The notes under the pieces: generated by a model
Told to the model about the DNA's origin: nothing
What the model saw: the letters and a program-made list of their open reading frames with translations, nothing else
Databases searched by the model: none
Made by a program: the position numbers and the translations under genes
NCBI RefSeq assembly: GCF_903944925.1
Contig: NZ_CAJATU010000155.1
Location: forward strand, 124,001 to 188,000
DNA: 64,000 bases
Source of the DNA: an uncultured Rhodopila sp.
GTDB taxonomy: Bacteria > Pseudomonadota > Alphaproteobacteria > Acetobacterales > Acetobacteraceae
Direction: 5' to 3'
Shown: piece after piece, positions 1 to 9,351 of the stretch
Layout of the letters: each line of letters opens with the position of its first letter
How positions within the stretch are numbered: the stretch's first letter is position 1

Positions 1-1128
1 GACTGGCAGCCGGACGTGAAGGAGGAACTGCGCCTCAGCAGTGCCGGCAACAGCAGCGAAACCGCGCCCTATATCCGCCGCACCCGCGACAACCGCCTGC
101 TGGTCACCGTCGCCGTGCCGGTGGAGCGCGACAAGCACACCGTCGGCATTGTGTCCTTAACGCGTGAGGCGCGGGAGGTGGACGACAGCCTGTTCACCGT
201 GCGGATGTCGATCCTGGCGCTGTTCGGCATCGCGCTGCTGATAACGGTGATGCTGTCCTGGTACCTGTCGCTGACCATCGCCCGGCCGATCCTGCGGCTG
301 GCAGAGGCGGCGGCCGATATGCGCGAAGGCGGCGGCCGTTCGGGCAGCGTTCCGCCGTCGTTGCTGAAGCGCCGGGACGAAGTTGGCGTCCTCGCCTCCG
401 CGCTGGCCAATTCCGCCGCCGCGCTGTGGGAGCGGATGGACGCAACCGAGCGCTTCGCCGCCGACGTGGCGCATGAGATCAAGAACCCGTTGTCCTCGAT
501 CCGCAGCGCCATCGAGACCTTGCGCCGGATCGAAGACCCCGGCCGGCAACGGCAGTTGCTGACGATCATCGCGCAGGACGTGGTGCGGATGGATCGCCTG
601 ATCAGCGACGTCAGCGACGCCTCGCGCCTGGATGCCGAGCTGTCGCGCGTGACGGCCGAGCCGGTGGATGTGGTGCCGATCCTGCGCACCTTGCAGGAGC
701 TGGATGAGGCGACGCGGGACCCGGAGCACGATCCGAAGCTGGAGGTGATCGCGCCGCCCGGGCTGCGCGTCTGGGCGGTAGAGGACCGTCTGGTCCAGGT
801 GCTGCGAAACCTCATCGGCAACGCCAGGTCGTTCAGCCCGGAGCGCGGCAAGATTGTCGCCCGCGTGCGCGATGCCGGCGGGATGGCGGAACTGTGCGTG
901 GAGGACGAAGGGCCGGGCATTCCAGATTCGAACCTGGAACATATTTTCGACCGGTTTTACTCGGAGCGGCCGAAAGGCGAGAGTTTCGGCCAGCACTCCG
1001 GCCTTGGGCTGTCGATCAGCCGGCAGATCATCGAGGCGCTGCACGGGCAGGTGTCGGCGGAAAACCGTCGCGATGGCGCGGGCCGAGTGCTGGGCGCGCG
1101 ATTTATAGTTCGATTGCCGATCGTTTAG
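1..1128 (+). CDS. chvG: Sensor histidine kinase, ChvG-like, 3' portion (5' truncated by window edge)
   Basis: HAMP-like region, H-box 'FAADVAHEIKNPLSSIRSAIETL', N and G boxes 'VLRNLIGNARSFSP', 'EDEGPGIP', 'GLGLSISRQIIEALHG'; the frame is open to the window start. Confidence 0.8.
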   Translation, partial: DWQPDVKEELRLSSAGNSSETAPYIRRTRDNRLLVTVAVPVERDKHTVGIVSLTREAREVDDSLFTVRMSILALFGIALLITVMLSWYLSLTIARPILRLAEAAADMREGGGRSGSVPPSLLKRRDEVGVLASALANSAAALWERMDATERFAADVAHEIKNPLSSIRSAIETLRRIEDPGRQRQLLTIIAQDVVRMDRLISDVSDASRLDAELSRVTAEPVDVVPILRTLQELDEATRDPEHDPKLEVIAPPGLRVWAVEDRLVQVLRNLIGNARSFSPERGKIVARVRDAGGMAELCVEDEGPGIPDSNLEHIFDRFYSERPKGESFGQHSGLGLSISRQIIEALHGQVSAENRRDGAGRVLGARFIVRLPIV

Positions 1129-1265
1129 GCGGTTGCGTGTAATCCGTTTGGATTCGGCACAGGCGGTGAAGTCACAGCCAATTCAGCCAACTTATCGTGC
1201 ACTGTGAACATTTGGGGCAAGAATGTGGTTTAACATCCATCACCCTGTAACAATGGGAGGCACCC

Positions 1266-1709
1266 ATGCCGTTTGATGGAATTGGCTATCTCACCTCGCC
1301 TGCGAAGCCTTCTTTCTGGACGCGCCTGTCGCATTTCGTGCTGGGGACGCCCCCGGTGTCGAAAGCCGTTCCCCTCCATGCCTTTCAGCCTCTGCCGGCC
1401 GGCCAGCCGGATGCGGTGACGCTACAAGTCCTGACGATTGGCCGCGCGCTGATCGAAGACCGGAAGGATTGGGTTCAGCGCCGTTACGAAACCCGCGACG
1501 GCCGTCGTTGCGCTGTCGGCGCCCTGCGCGGGGCGGCACGCCTGCTGAACCTGCATGGTCCGCAGAGCGGCGCCAACACGATCCTGCTCTCGGTCGCCAT
1601 GAGCCGCGGCTTCAACGACATCGAAAGCATGAACGATAATTCGAGCCATCGTCAGGTCATCTCGGCCTTCGATGAGGCGATCAGCCGCGCCCGTCAGTTC
1701 ACGGGTTAG
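1266..1709 (+). CDS. Hypothetical protein, possibly DUF6197-like
   Basis: 147 aa ORF with 'ALIEDRKDWVQ...RRCAVGALRGAARLL...FNDIESMNDNSSHRQVISAFDEAI', resembling the DUF6197 pattern from memory. Confidence 0.55.
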   Translation: MPFDGIGYLTSPAKPSFWTRLSHFVLGTPPVSKAVPLHAFQPLPAGQPDAVTLQVLTIGRALIEDRKDWVQRRYETRDGRRCAVGALRGAARLLNLHGPQSGANTILLSVAMSRGFNDIESMNDNSSHRQVISAFDEAISRARQFTG

Positions 1710-1840
1710 GCTTCCGTAACGGCCGCTCGGGGGCCTTTCGGGTAGACGTTGCGCGCACATCATGGTCTGGAGGGGTCCGGATCATGGTGTGCGCGTTTTC
1801 GTTGGATGGTGTCCCTCTCGAACCAGCGATGATGCCCGGT

Positions 1841-3433
1841 TCAGCCCTCGGCTCTGCCCTCGGCTTTATCCATCACCGGCCGCCACGCCCGCCCGCTGCG
1901 CGCAAGCAGCTCGTCGGCCTCGGCCGGACCATCACTGCCGGAGGCGTAGTTCGGGAACCCCTCAGGCTTCTCCTTGGTCCAATCATCCAGCACGGCACCG
2001 ACGACCCGCCAGGTTTCCTCGACCATATCCGCGCGGTTGAACAAGGTCTGGTCGCCCATCATCACGTCGTAGATCAGCGTTTCGTAGCCGATATTCGGCT
2101 CCTTCGGGAACCAGTCGGCGTATTTGAAAGCCATCCGCACCGCAGCCAGATCCACCACCGGCCCGGGACGCTTGACCTCGAACTGCAACGCGATGCCCTC
2201 GTCCGGCTGGATTTGCAGCAGCAGCCAGTTCGGCGGCAGCGCGGCGACGTTGGTGTCCTCGAACGGCGCGAACGGCGCCGGCTTGAAGCGGATCGCGATT
2301 TCGGAGACGCGGCGCGACATATGCTTGCCGGTGCGTATGAAGAACGGCACCCCGGCCCAGCGCCAGTTGTCGATCGCCACCTGCACCGCGACGTACGTTT
2401 CGATAGCGGAGTCCGGCGCCACATCCTTTTCCTGACGGTAACCCGGAACTCCATCCGGCCCCGGACCGTATTGCCCGCGCACCGCGCAGCCGGGCGCGAT
2501 CGTCCGCATCGCCGAGAACACATCCGACTTGCGGCTTCGCACCGCATGGGCATCGAACCCGGCCGGCGGCTCCATCGCCACCATCGCCAGCAGCTGGAAC
2601 ACATGGTTCGGGATCATGTCGCGCAGCGCGCCGGTCTTCTCATAGAACCGGCCCCGGCTTTCCACCCCGACCGTTTCCGCAACGGTAATCTGCACATGGT
2701 CGATTCGGTCGCGGTTCCAGATCGGCTCGAACATCCCGTTGGCGAAACGCAGCGCCATGATGTTCTGCACCGTCTCCTTCCCGAGGAAATGATCGATGCG
2801 GTAGATCTGGTGCTCTTCCGCGCAACGCAGGATCGAGGCGTTCAACGACCGTGCCGAGGCTTCGTCATGCCCGAACGGCTTTTCGATCACCACCCGGCGC
2901 CAGTGTTCCGGGGCCTTGCCGTCCTGGTCCCAGTTTTCCTCGAACAGCCCCGCCTTGCCGATCTGTGTCACCACCGGACCAAAAAACCGATCCGCCACCG
3001 CGAGATAAAACAGGCAGTTGCCACCGGTATCAGATGGCTGATCGATATGCTGCTTCAGCTTTTGATACAGGCCTTCGTCGTTCAGGTCGCCGCGGATATA
3101 GGCCATATGGCCGGTCAGGCGCTTCCAGGTATCTTCATCGACCTTATCGATACGGCTTTCGCTGGCGGCCTTGCCGACGAAGCTCTCCATCATCGCATGC
3201 AAACTGTCGCGCCACTTATCCGCATCCAGATCGGCCATATCGACGCCGATGAGCTCGAAATGCTCAGGCAGCAGGCCAGTGGTTGCGAGGTTGTACAGGG
3301 CCGGCACCAGCAACCGCTTGGTCAGGTCGCCCCCGGCGCCGAAAATCACCATCGCGCAGGGCCCGGGCGGCTTGGCCTGCTTCCGGGGGGGCGCATTGAG
3401 AACCTGGCCTGGTGAGTGGATGGTGTTTGGCAT
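1841..3433 (-). CDS. zwf: Glucose-6-phosphate 1-dehydrogenase
   Basis: 'MVIFGAGGDLTKRLLVPALYNL', 'RIDHFLGKETVQNIMALRFAN', 'FFIRTGKHMSRRVSEIAIRFK'; start placed at MPNTIHSPG rather than the longer ORF start. Confidence 0.95.
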   Translation of the reverse strand: MPNTIHSPGQVLNAPPRKQAKPPGPCAMVIFGAGGDLTKRLLVPALYNLATTGLLPEHFELIGVDMADLDADKWRDSLHAMMESFVGKAASESRIDKVDEDTWKRLTGHMAYIRGDLNDEGLYQKLKQHIDQPSDTGGNCLFYLAVADRFFGPVVTQIGKAGLFEENWDQDGKAPEHWRRVVIEKPFGHDEASARSLNASILRCAEEHQIYRIDHFLGKETVQNIMALRFANGMFEPIWNRDRIDHVQITVAETVGVESRGRFYEKTGALRDMIPNHVFQLLAMVAMEPPAGFDAHAVRSRKSDVFSAMRTIAPGCAVRGQYGPGPDGVPGYRQEKDVAPDSAIETYVAVQVAIDNWRWAGVPFFIRTGKHMSRRVSEIAIRFKPAPFAPFEDTNVAALPPNWLLLQIQPDEGIALQFEVKRPGPVVDLAAVRMAFKYADWFPKEPNIGYETLIYDVMMGDQTLFNRADMVEETWRVVGAVLDDWTKEKPEGFPNYASGSDGPAEADELLARSGRAWRPVMDKAEGRAEG

Positions 3434-3470
3434 ACCTACAACAATGAGGCGTTCGGGTTTCGGGTTGACC

Positions 3471-4080
3471 TCACGTTGACGTGCTGCCGACGGATTTATA
3501 ACACGCCGCCCGGCGCTTGTCGCGAAACGCCGCCGTGCCCTCGCGGCCCTCGGCCGAGTGGCGTTGCGTCCACCCTTCATGCGCCAGCATCGAAACCTGA
3601 CGTGCGTCAAGCAACAGGTTGTTGGCGCCGAGGAAGCTGCGCTTCGTCGCCGCAATCGCGGTCGGGCTGCCGAGGAAGATCGCCTCAAGAACCGCTTGTA
3701 GTTTCGCTTCCATCGCATCCGCAGGAACGACTTCGTGGATCAGCCCGATGCGCTCGGCTTCGCGAGCGTCGAACCGCTCGCCGGTCAGCGCGTAACGCCG
3801 CGTATGCCGCAACCCGATCGCATTCACCAGATGCGTGGAGATTGGCGTCGGGGCCACGCCGACGCGCACTTCGGTAATGCCAAACTGCACGTCAGGCGTG
3901 GCAAAGGCGACATCGGCGCAGCAGACGATGCCGACCCCGCCGCCGAAGCAGGCGCCATGCACAACGGCGACCGTCGGTTTGGGAAACTCATTCCACAGCT
4001 GCATCGCGCGGGTTGTGGCGACGGAGGCGGCGTAGTTCTCGTCCGGCGGATACCCCGCCGCCGAGCAAATCCCGCGCCGC
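3471..4080 (-). pseudogene. Enoyl-CoA hydratase/isomerase family, N-terminally truncated remnant
   Basis: 'FPKPTVAVVHGACFGGGVGIVCCADVAFATPDVQFGITEVRVGVAPTPIS' through the crotonase C-terminus is present, but the N-terminal ~60 residues are replaced by sequence overlapping the neighbouring dehydratase. Confidence 0.7.
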
Positions 4081-4086
4081 TGCGGC

Positions 4087-5019
4087 CTAGCCGCTCGCCA
4101 CCTTCGCCGGATCGGTGTTCGCCCCGCAGACCACGACACCAACCCGCGCACCGGCCGGGGGTTGGAAGCGCCCGGAGAGCAATGCGGCCGCCGCGGTTGC
4201 CCCGCCCGGTTCGACGACCAGCCGGAAACGGTCCCACAACATAAGCTGCGCCGCCAGGATCGCCGCGTCCGGCACCAGCACCGCAGCACTGACGTAGCGC
4301 TGAGCCAGCGGGAACATCTCCGCCCCGACCTGCCGCGCGCCCAGGCTGTCCGCAGCCACGCCGCCGACAGGAGCGTCGATGGGCTGGCCGGCGGCAAGCG
4401 CATCATGCAGCGCCGGACACCCCTCCGGCTCGACGCTGATGACCGAGGCGCTGCCGGCGTACCAGGCGGCGATGCCGCCGATGAGTCCGCCGCCGCCGGT
4501 GGCAACCAAAATATGGGTCAGCTCCGGCGCGTCCAGTTCCAGCTCCCGCCCGACGGTCCCCTGGCCAGCCAGCACATCGGCGTGATCATACGCATGTATC
4601 TCCAGCGCGCCGGTCTCCGCCTGGCGCAGGCGCGACGCGGCCAGCGCCTCGGCATAGGTTTCGCCGCCTTGCACGACCCGGGCGCCATAGCCGGCGATCC
4701 GTGCGATCTTGGCCGCCGGCGTCGCCGCCGGAACGAAAATTTCGGCTTCCATGCCGAGGATTTGCGCGGCGTACGCAACTGCCGCCCAGTGATTGCCACC
4801 GGATGCCGCAATGACCCGCACGGGCCGGACCGGAGCCGCCAAAAGACGATTGAACGCACCACGGGGCTTGAAACTGCCCGCATGCTGCAAAAGCTCCAGC
4901 TTCAAGGCAACGGGCGCACTGGTGGAAAATTCACCCTGGGCTACACGCAGCAATGGTGTATGACGAATATATTGATATATTCGGGATGCAGCCTCGGTCA
5001 CAGTCTGCCGATTTGTCAT
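4087..5019 (-). CDS. Threonine/serine dehydratase family (PLP-dependent)
   Basis: 'HAGSFKPRGAFNRLL' PLP-lysine motif, 'ASGGNHWAAVAYAA', 'VATGGGGLIGGIAAW', 'VEPGGATAAAALL'. Confidence 0.88.
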   Translation of the reverse strand: MTNRQTVTEAASRIYQYIRHTPLLRVAQGEFSTSAPVALKLELLQHAGSFKPRGAFNRLLAAPVRPVRVIAASGGNHWAAVAYAAQILGMEAEIFVPAATPAAKIARIAGYGARVVQGGETYAEALAASRLRQAETGALEIHAYDHADVLAGQGTVGRELELDAPELTHILVATGGGGLIGGIAAWYAGSASVISVEPEGCPALHDALAAGQPIDAPVGGVAADSLGARQVGAEMFPLAQRYVSAAVLVPDAAILAAQLMLWDRFRLVVEPGGATAAAALLSGRFQPPAGARVGVVVCGANTDPAKVASG

Positions 5020-5087
5020 GATCGGCACGCTGACATTTGTTGTGCGTCGCCACAAGTCGCTTCCTTTTCTCTTGCGATGCGATCAAA

Positions 5088-5531
5088 ATGCCACTCATGC
5101 ACAGCCATCGGCGTCTGCATGGAAGCTGCGTGTCAAAGCATGAGGACGCGGTTCTGCTGGTCGGACCTCCGGGATCGGGCAAATCCGACCTTGTTCTCCG
5201 GCTTCTTGCTCGCGGCTTCGAATTGGTGGCCGATGATCAGGTGGACCTTGTCGACGGCGTCGCGTCCTGTCCGGCTGCCTTGGCCGGCCTGCTGGAGGTC
5301 CGTGGACTTGGTGTTGTGCAACTGCCTTATCGTTCCGGGGTGCGACTCGCATTGATTGTCGATCTGGCTACACCGTCCGACCGCATGCCGATGCCGCGAC
5401 AGCACCCGGATTTGGGGCTTCCGGTTGTGTGCATTGATCCCGCCGCGGCCTCCGCCCCCGAACGGATCGCCCTGGCGCTCGAATGCGCCATCGGCCGGGT
5501 CCGGCAGGTAGCGGGCGCTTTCGCCGCATGA
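5088..5531 (+). CDS. hprK: HPr kinase/phosphorylase, short alphaproteobacterial form
   Basis: Walker A 'LLVGPPGSGKSDLVLRLLARGFELVADDQV'; directly upstream of rapZ and PTS genes. Confidence 0.88.
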   Translation: MPLMHSHRRLHGSCVSKHEDAVLLVGPPGSGKSDLVLRLLARGFELVADDQVDLVDGVASCPAALAGLLEVRGLGVVQLPYRSGVRLALIVDLATPSDRMPMPRQHPDLGLPVVCIDPAAASAPERIALALECAIGRVRQVAGAFAA

Positions 5532-6526
5532 CCGGTCCAGGCCGCAAATCCATCGTTCTCGTCACCGGCCTCTCCGGCGGCGGCAAGGCGTCGATCCTCA
5601 ACGCCATGGAGGATGTCGGCTACGAAACCGTCGACAATCCGCCGCTTCCAATGCTGGAGGAGATGGTCGCTGCCGGCGACCGCAGGCTGGCGATTGGTGT
5701 CGACGCCCGCACCCGCGGTTTCGACGCGACCGCCGTGCTGGATGTCATCGAGCGGTTGCGGCGGAACCCTGGCTTGCGGGTCCAGTTGGTGTTCGCCTGG
5801 GCGGACGATGGCACGCTGTTGCGCCGCTACACGGAATCCCGGCGGCGGCATCCTTTGGCGCCGCAGGGACGCGTCGCCGACGGCATTGTCGCCGAACGGG
5901 CATTGACGGAACTGCTCCGGACCGCAGCCGATCTGGTGGTGGACACGACGGATCTGCCGATTGCTCATCTGCGGCGGCTGATCGAACGGCATTTCGGCGC
6001 CGGCTCCGACGATGATCAGGTGCGGATGATCGTCTCCCTGATGTCCTTCGCCTATCCGAAAGGCCTGCCGCGAGAAGCGGATCTGGTATTCGACGCACGC
6101 TTCCTTCGGAACCCGCACTACGATCCCATATTGCGCCCTAGGACCGGATTGGATCCGGAAGTAGGGGCTTACGTAGAACAGGACCCGGACTTCGTTAAAT
6201 TTTTTTCACAGCTTCGGGAACTCGTTGACCTGCTTTTGCCAAGGTTCGTGCAAGAGGGTAAAAAATACGCTACGATCACGATCGGGTGTACCGGAGGCCA
6301 GCACAGGTCAGTTCATCTGATTGAAAAACTAGCAAATCATCTCACCACGCGGACAGCGGCCAACCTCTCGGACGGCGCCACGCAAACCCCGTGGAGAGTG
6401 TACGTAACGCATCGGGAGCTGGCTCGTGATGGCGCCCAGGACGCGTTCCTGATGGACCGCCCGGTTGCGCGCCGGGAGGATTCAGACATAGACAAGGCTG
6501 CGCGAGCCTTGTCGGTTCAGGCGTAG
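5528..6526 (+). CDS. rapZ: RNase adapter protein RapZ (P-loop NTPase)
   Basis: 'IVLVTGLSGGGKASILNAMEDVGYETVDNPPLPML', 'FAYPKGLPREADLVFDARFLRNPHYDP', 'ITIGCTGGQHRSVHLIEKLA'; 4-nt ATGA overlap with hprK. Confidence 0.95.
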   Translation: MTGPGRKSIVLVTGLSGGGKASILNAMEDVGYETVDNPPLPMLEEMVAAGDRRLAIGVDARTRGFDATAVLDVIERLRRNPGLRVQLVFAWADDGTLLRRYTESRRRHPLAPQGRVADGIVAERALTELLRTAADLVVDTTDLPIAHLRRLIERHFGAGSDDDQVRMIVSLMSFAYPKGLPREADLVFDARFLRNPHYDPILRPRTGLDPEVGAYVEQDPDFVKFFSQLRELVDLLLPRFVQEGKKYATITIGCTGGQHRSVHLIEKLANHLTTRTAANLSDGATQTPWRVYVTHRELARDGAQDAFLMDRPVARREDSDIDKAARALSVQA

Positions 6527-6609
6527 GAGGCCTGAGGCAACATAATGGTCAGACCGAAAAAACACGGCCGAACGGCTCTTGCAGCTCATTGGGACGCCTC
6601 GGATCAAAC

Positions 6610-7041
6610 ATGATCGGTATGGTTCTGGTTACGCATGGCCACCTGGCGGACGAATTGCGCTCTGCGATGGAGCACGTTGTCGGACTCCAGCGCAATGTCG
6701 ATACGGTCTGCATCGGACCGGAAGACGATATGGACAACCGTCGCGCCGAAATCGAAGCCTGTATCGGCCGCTGCGACACCGGTGATGGTGTCGTCCTGCT
6801 GACCGATATGTTCGGCGGCACGCCGTGCAACCTCGCCATCTCCATGATGGAGCGGAAGGGCGTGGAGGTCATCGCCGGGGTCAACCTGCCGATGCTGGTG
6901 AAGTTGGCGAAAGTCCGCTCGAAGCAGCCCTTGGCTGATGCCGTGAGCTGTGCGGAGGATGCCGGCCGTAAATATATCGCCGCGGCCTCGCACGTGCTGC
7001 ACGGCTGCAAAGTGAACGGCTCCAACGGAACCTGTGGATGA
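6610..7041 (+). CDS. PTS sugar transporter subunit IIA (EIIA-Man type)
   Basis: 'IGMVLVTHGHLADELRSAMEHVVG', 'GDGVVLLTDMFGGTPCNLAISMM'. Confidence 0.93.
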   Translation: MIGMVLVTHGHLADELRSAMEHVVGLQRNVDTVCIGPEDDMDNRRAEIEACIGRCDTGDGVVLLTDMFGGTPCNLAISMMERKGVEVIAGVNLPMLVKLAKVRSKQPLADAVSCAEDAGRKYIAAASHVLHGCKVNGSNGTCG

Positions 7042-7349
7042 GCGACGGTTCCGGTGAGCCGGTGCCGTCGGGCGAACCTGTCCTCACCAAGATCGTCACG
7101 ATCTGCAATAAGCGAGGCCTGCACGCACGGGCCGCTGCCCGCTTCGTCACCATGGCGGAGCGCTTCGGCGCATCGGTGGATGTAATCCGTGACGGCCAGA
7201 CCGTCTCCGCCCGGTCGATCATGGGCCTGATGATGCTCGGCGCCGGCAACGGCTCGGAAATCGAGTTGCGTGCCGAAGGCTGGGATGCCAAGGAAGCGAT
7301 GGACGCTCTGGCAGCCCTGGTCGAGGCCGGCTTCGATGAACAGGATTGA
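7038..7349 (+). CDS. ptsH: HPr family phosphocarrier protein
   Basis: 'NKRGLHARAAARFV' (His15) and 'SARSIMGLMMLGAGNGSEIEL' (Ser46 region). Confidence 0.93.
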   Translation: MSDGSGEPVPSGEPVLTKIVTICNKRGLHARAAARFVTMAERFGASVDVIRDGQTVSARSIMGLMMLGAGNGSEIELRAEGWDAKEAMDALAALVEAGFDEQD

Positions 7350-9213
7350 TCCGCCGCCGCCGCCCCAACACAAGCGACTGGCCCGCGCCAACCTCGCTGC
7401 TCCTGAATCGCGACCGCAGCCCGAACGCCCCGAGCGCGGCTTCACCGGCATACCGGTATCGCCCGGCATCGCCATCGGGCCGGTGTTCGGCGCGCATGAG
7501 CCCGATCCCGTCATCACCCGCCACAAGATCCAGGCCGCCGACATCGCCGCCGAGGGTGCGCGCCTGGACGCGGCGATCGTCCAGTCGCATAAGCAACTGG
7601 TGAAGCTGCGGGCGCGCCTGGCGGTGCTGCCCGAAGAATCCCAATCCGAAATCGCCCCCCTCATCGATGCCTACATCCGTATGATCGGCCCTTCCCGCCT
7701 GATCCGCGGCGTGCGGCAGCGGATCGAGGAAACCCTGCTGTCGGCGGAGAGCGCGGTCATCTCCGAGGCGGACGAGATTGCCGCGGCAATTATGGGGCAG
7801 GCCGAACCGGGCATGTCCACCGAGGACCGTGCCGGGCTGCGCCGCCGTGGCGACGAAATCCGCGAGATCGCGCGCCGCCTGGTGCGCAACCTGACACGGG
7901 CGCCGTTCCGCAGTTTCGCCGGGTTGCCGGAAGGGGCGATCCTGGTCAGCGAGTCATTGCGTCCGGCTGATGCCGCGTTGCTCGATCCGTCCCGGTTGGC
8001 GGGGGTGGTAACCGAGGAAGGCGGCGCCGACGGCCATACGGCCGTGATGCTGCGGGCTCTGGGCCTGCCGTCGGTACTGGGCGTCGCCGGCCTGGCTCAG
8101 GTGATGAAGCCCGGGGATATCGCGGTGGTGGACGGTATCGCCGGCACCGTCATCCTGAACCCGGCGCCGCCGGCCTTGGCCGCCGCCCGGCGCGCGGTAA
8201 CCGCTTTCGCCCGCGAGCGGCAGCGCTATTCCCGCTTGCGCCGGCTGCCCGCGGTGACCCGCGACGGCCACCCGGTAGAGATCCAGGCGAACCTCGAACT
8301 TCCGATGGAGTTGCCACTGATCGTGCAGTCGGGCGCGATCGGGATTGGTCTGCTCCGGACCGAGTTCATGTTCATGAACCGTGAGACCATTCCGGACGAA
8401 GATACCCAAGCCGAAAGCTACCGCACCATCGTCGATGCGATGCATGGCGATCCGGTTACCATCCGCGTGCTCGACTGGGGTGGCGAGAAGGAGATCGAGG
8501 CGCTGACCTTGGCCGGCGTCGTGCCGGAACTTGCGGACACCAATCCAGCGCTGGGCCTGCGCGGTATCAGGCTGCTGCTGCGCCGACCGGAGTTGTTGGA
8601 GACCCAGTTCGCGGCCATCCTGCGGGTGTCCGGCATTGGGCCGGTGCGGGTGCTGCTGCCGATGGTCACCACGGTGGGTGAGGTCCGTGCCGCGCGCGAG
8701 ATCTACGAACGCGTCGGCCGCCGACTGCGCCGGAAAGGTGAGCGCCTGCCGGAAAAGCTGCCGCCGCTGGGGATCATGATCGAGACCCCCGGAGCCGCCC
8801 TGTCGGCCGACGCCCTGGCGCTGGAGGCGGATTTCTTCTCTATCGGAACCAACGACCTGACCGCTTACACGCTCGCCGTGGACCGCTCGGAAAGCGATGT
8901 CGCGGACCTTTACGATCCGATGCACCCGGCGGTGCTGCGCCTGGTACAGTTCGCGACCGAGGCGGCGCTACGCATGCGCATGCCGGTGTCGATTTGCGGT
9001 GAACTGGCCGCCGCGCCAAAGATGACGCCGCTGCTGCTCGGACTGGGGGTGCGGTCGCTGAGCATGAACGCCTCGGCCGTGCCCAAGGTGAAGCAGGTTA
9101 TCAGGTCCGTGGATATTGCTGGCTGCACCCGCTTCGCCCGGCGGGTGATGGAGCAGGGCGACCCGGAACGGATCAGGGCGATGGTTGAGGGGTTCGGTCA
9201 GGGGGCGGAGTAG
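7336..9213 (+). CDS. ptsI: Phosphoenolpyruvate-protein phosphotransferase (Enzyme I)
   Basis: 'GGADGHTAVMLRALGLPSVLG', 'IGIGLLRTEFMFMNRE', 'FFSIGTNDLTAYTLAVDR', 'SICGELAAAP'; no GAF domain at the N-terminus. Confidence 0.94.
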   Translation: MNRIDPPPPPQHKRLARANLAAPESRPQPERPERGFTGIPVSPGIAIGPVFGAHEPDPVITRHKIQAADIAAEGARLDAAIVQSHKQLVKLRARLAVLPEESQSEIAPLIDAYIRMIGPSRLIRGVRQRIEETLLSAESAVISEADEIAAAIMGQAEPGMSTEDRAGLRRRGDEIREIARRLVRNLTRAPFRSFAGLPEGAILVSESLRPADAALLDPSRLAGVVTEEGGADGHTAVMLRALGLPSVLGVAGLAQVMKPGDIAVVDGIAGTVILNPAPPALAAARRAVTAFARERQRYSRLRRLPAVTRDGHPVEIQANLELPMELPLIVQSGAIGIGLLRTEFMFMNRETIPDEDTQAESYRTIVDAMHGDPVTIRVLDWGGEKEIEALTLAGVVPELADTNPALGLRGIRLLLRRPELLETQFAAILRVSGIGPVRVLLPMVTTVGEVRAAREIYERVGRRLRRKGERLPEKLPPLGIMIETPGAALSADALALEADFFSIGTNDLTAYTLAVDRSESDVADLYDPMHPAVLRLVQFATEAALRMRMPVSICGELAAAPKMTPLLLGLGVRSLSMNASAVPKVKQVIRSVDIAGCTRFARRVMEQGDPERIRAMVEGFGQGAE

Positions 9214-9240
9214 TGGGCAAAGGCAGGCATCCCGTCCCTG

Positions 9241-9322
9241 TGTCATGGCCCGGCCATCTACGACTGTGCCGCCATCACCACCGCAAGTCGTGGATGGCCG
9301 GAGCAAGTCCGGCCATGACACA
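9241..9322. repeat. Palindromic intergenic repeat, copy 1
   Basis: Arms 'tgtcatggcccggccatctacgac' and 'gtcgtggatggccggagcaagtccggccatgacaca'; second copy at 52634-52733. Confidence 0.8.
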
Positions 9323-9351
9323 CTACAGACGCCGGTGCCGATCCCTGCCGA

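Noticed and set aside
1784-3415. 543-aa plus-strand ORF antisense to zwf
   Set aside because: No domain; the opposite strand encodes an unambiguous glucose-6-phosphate dehydrogenase
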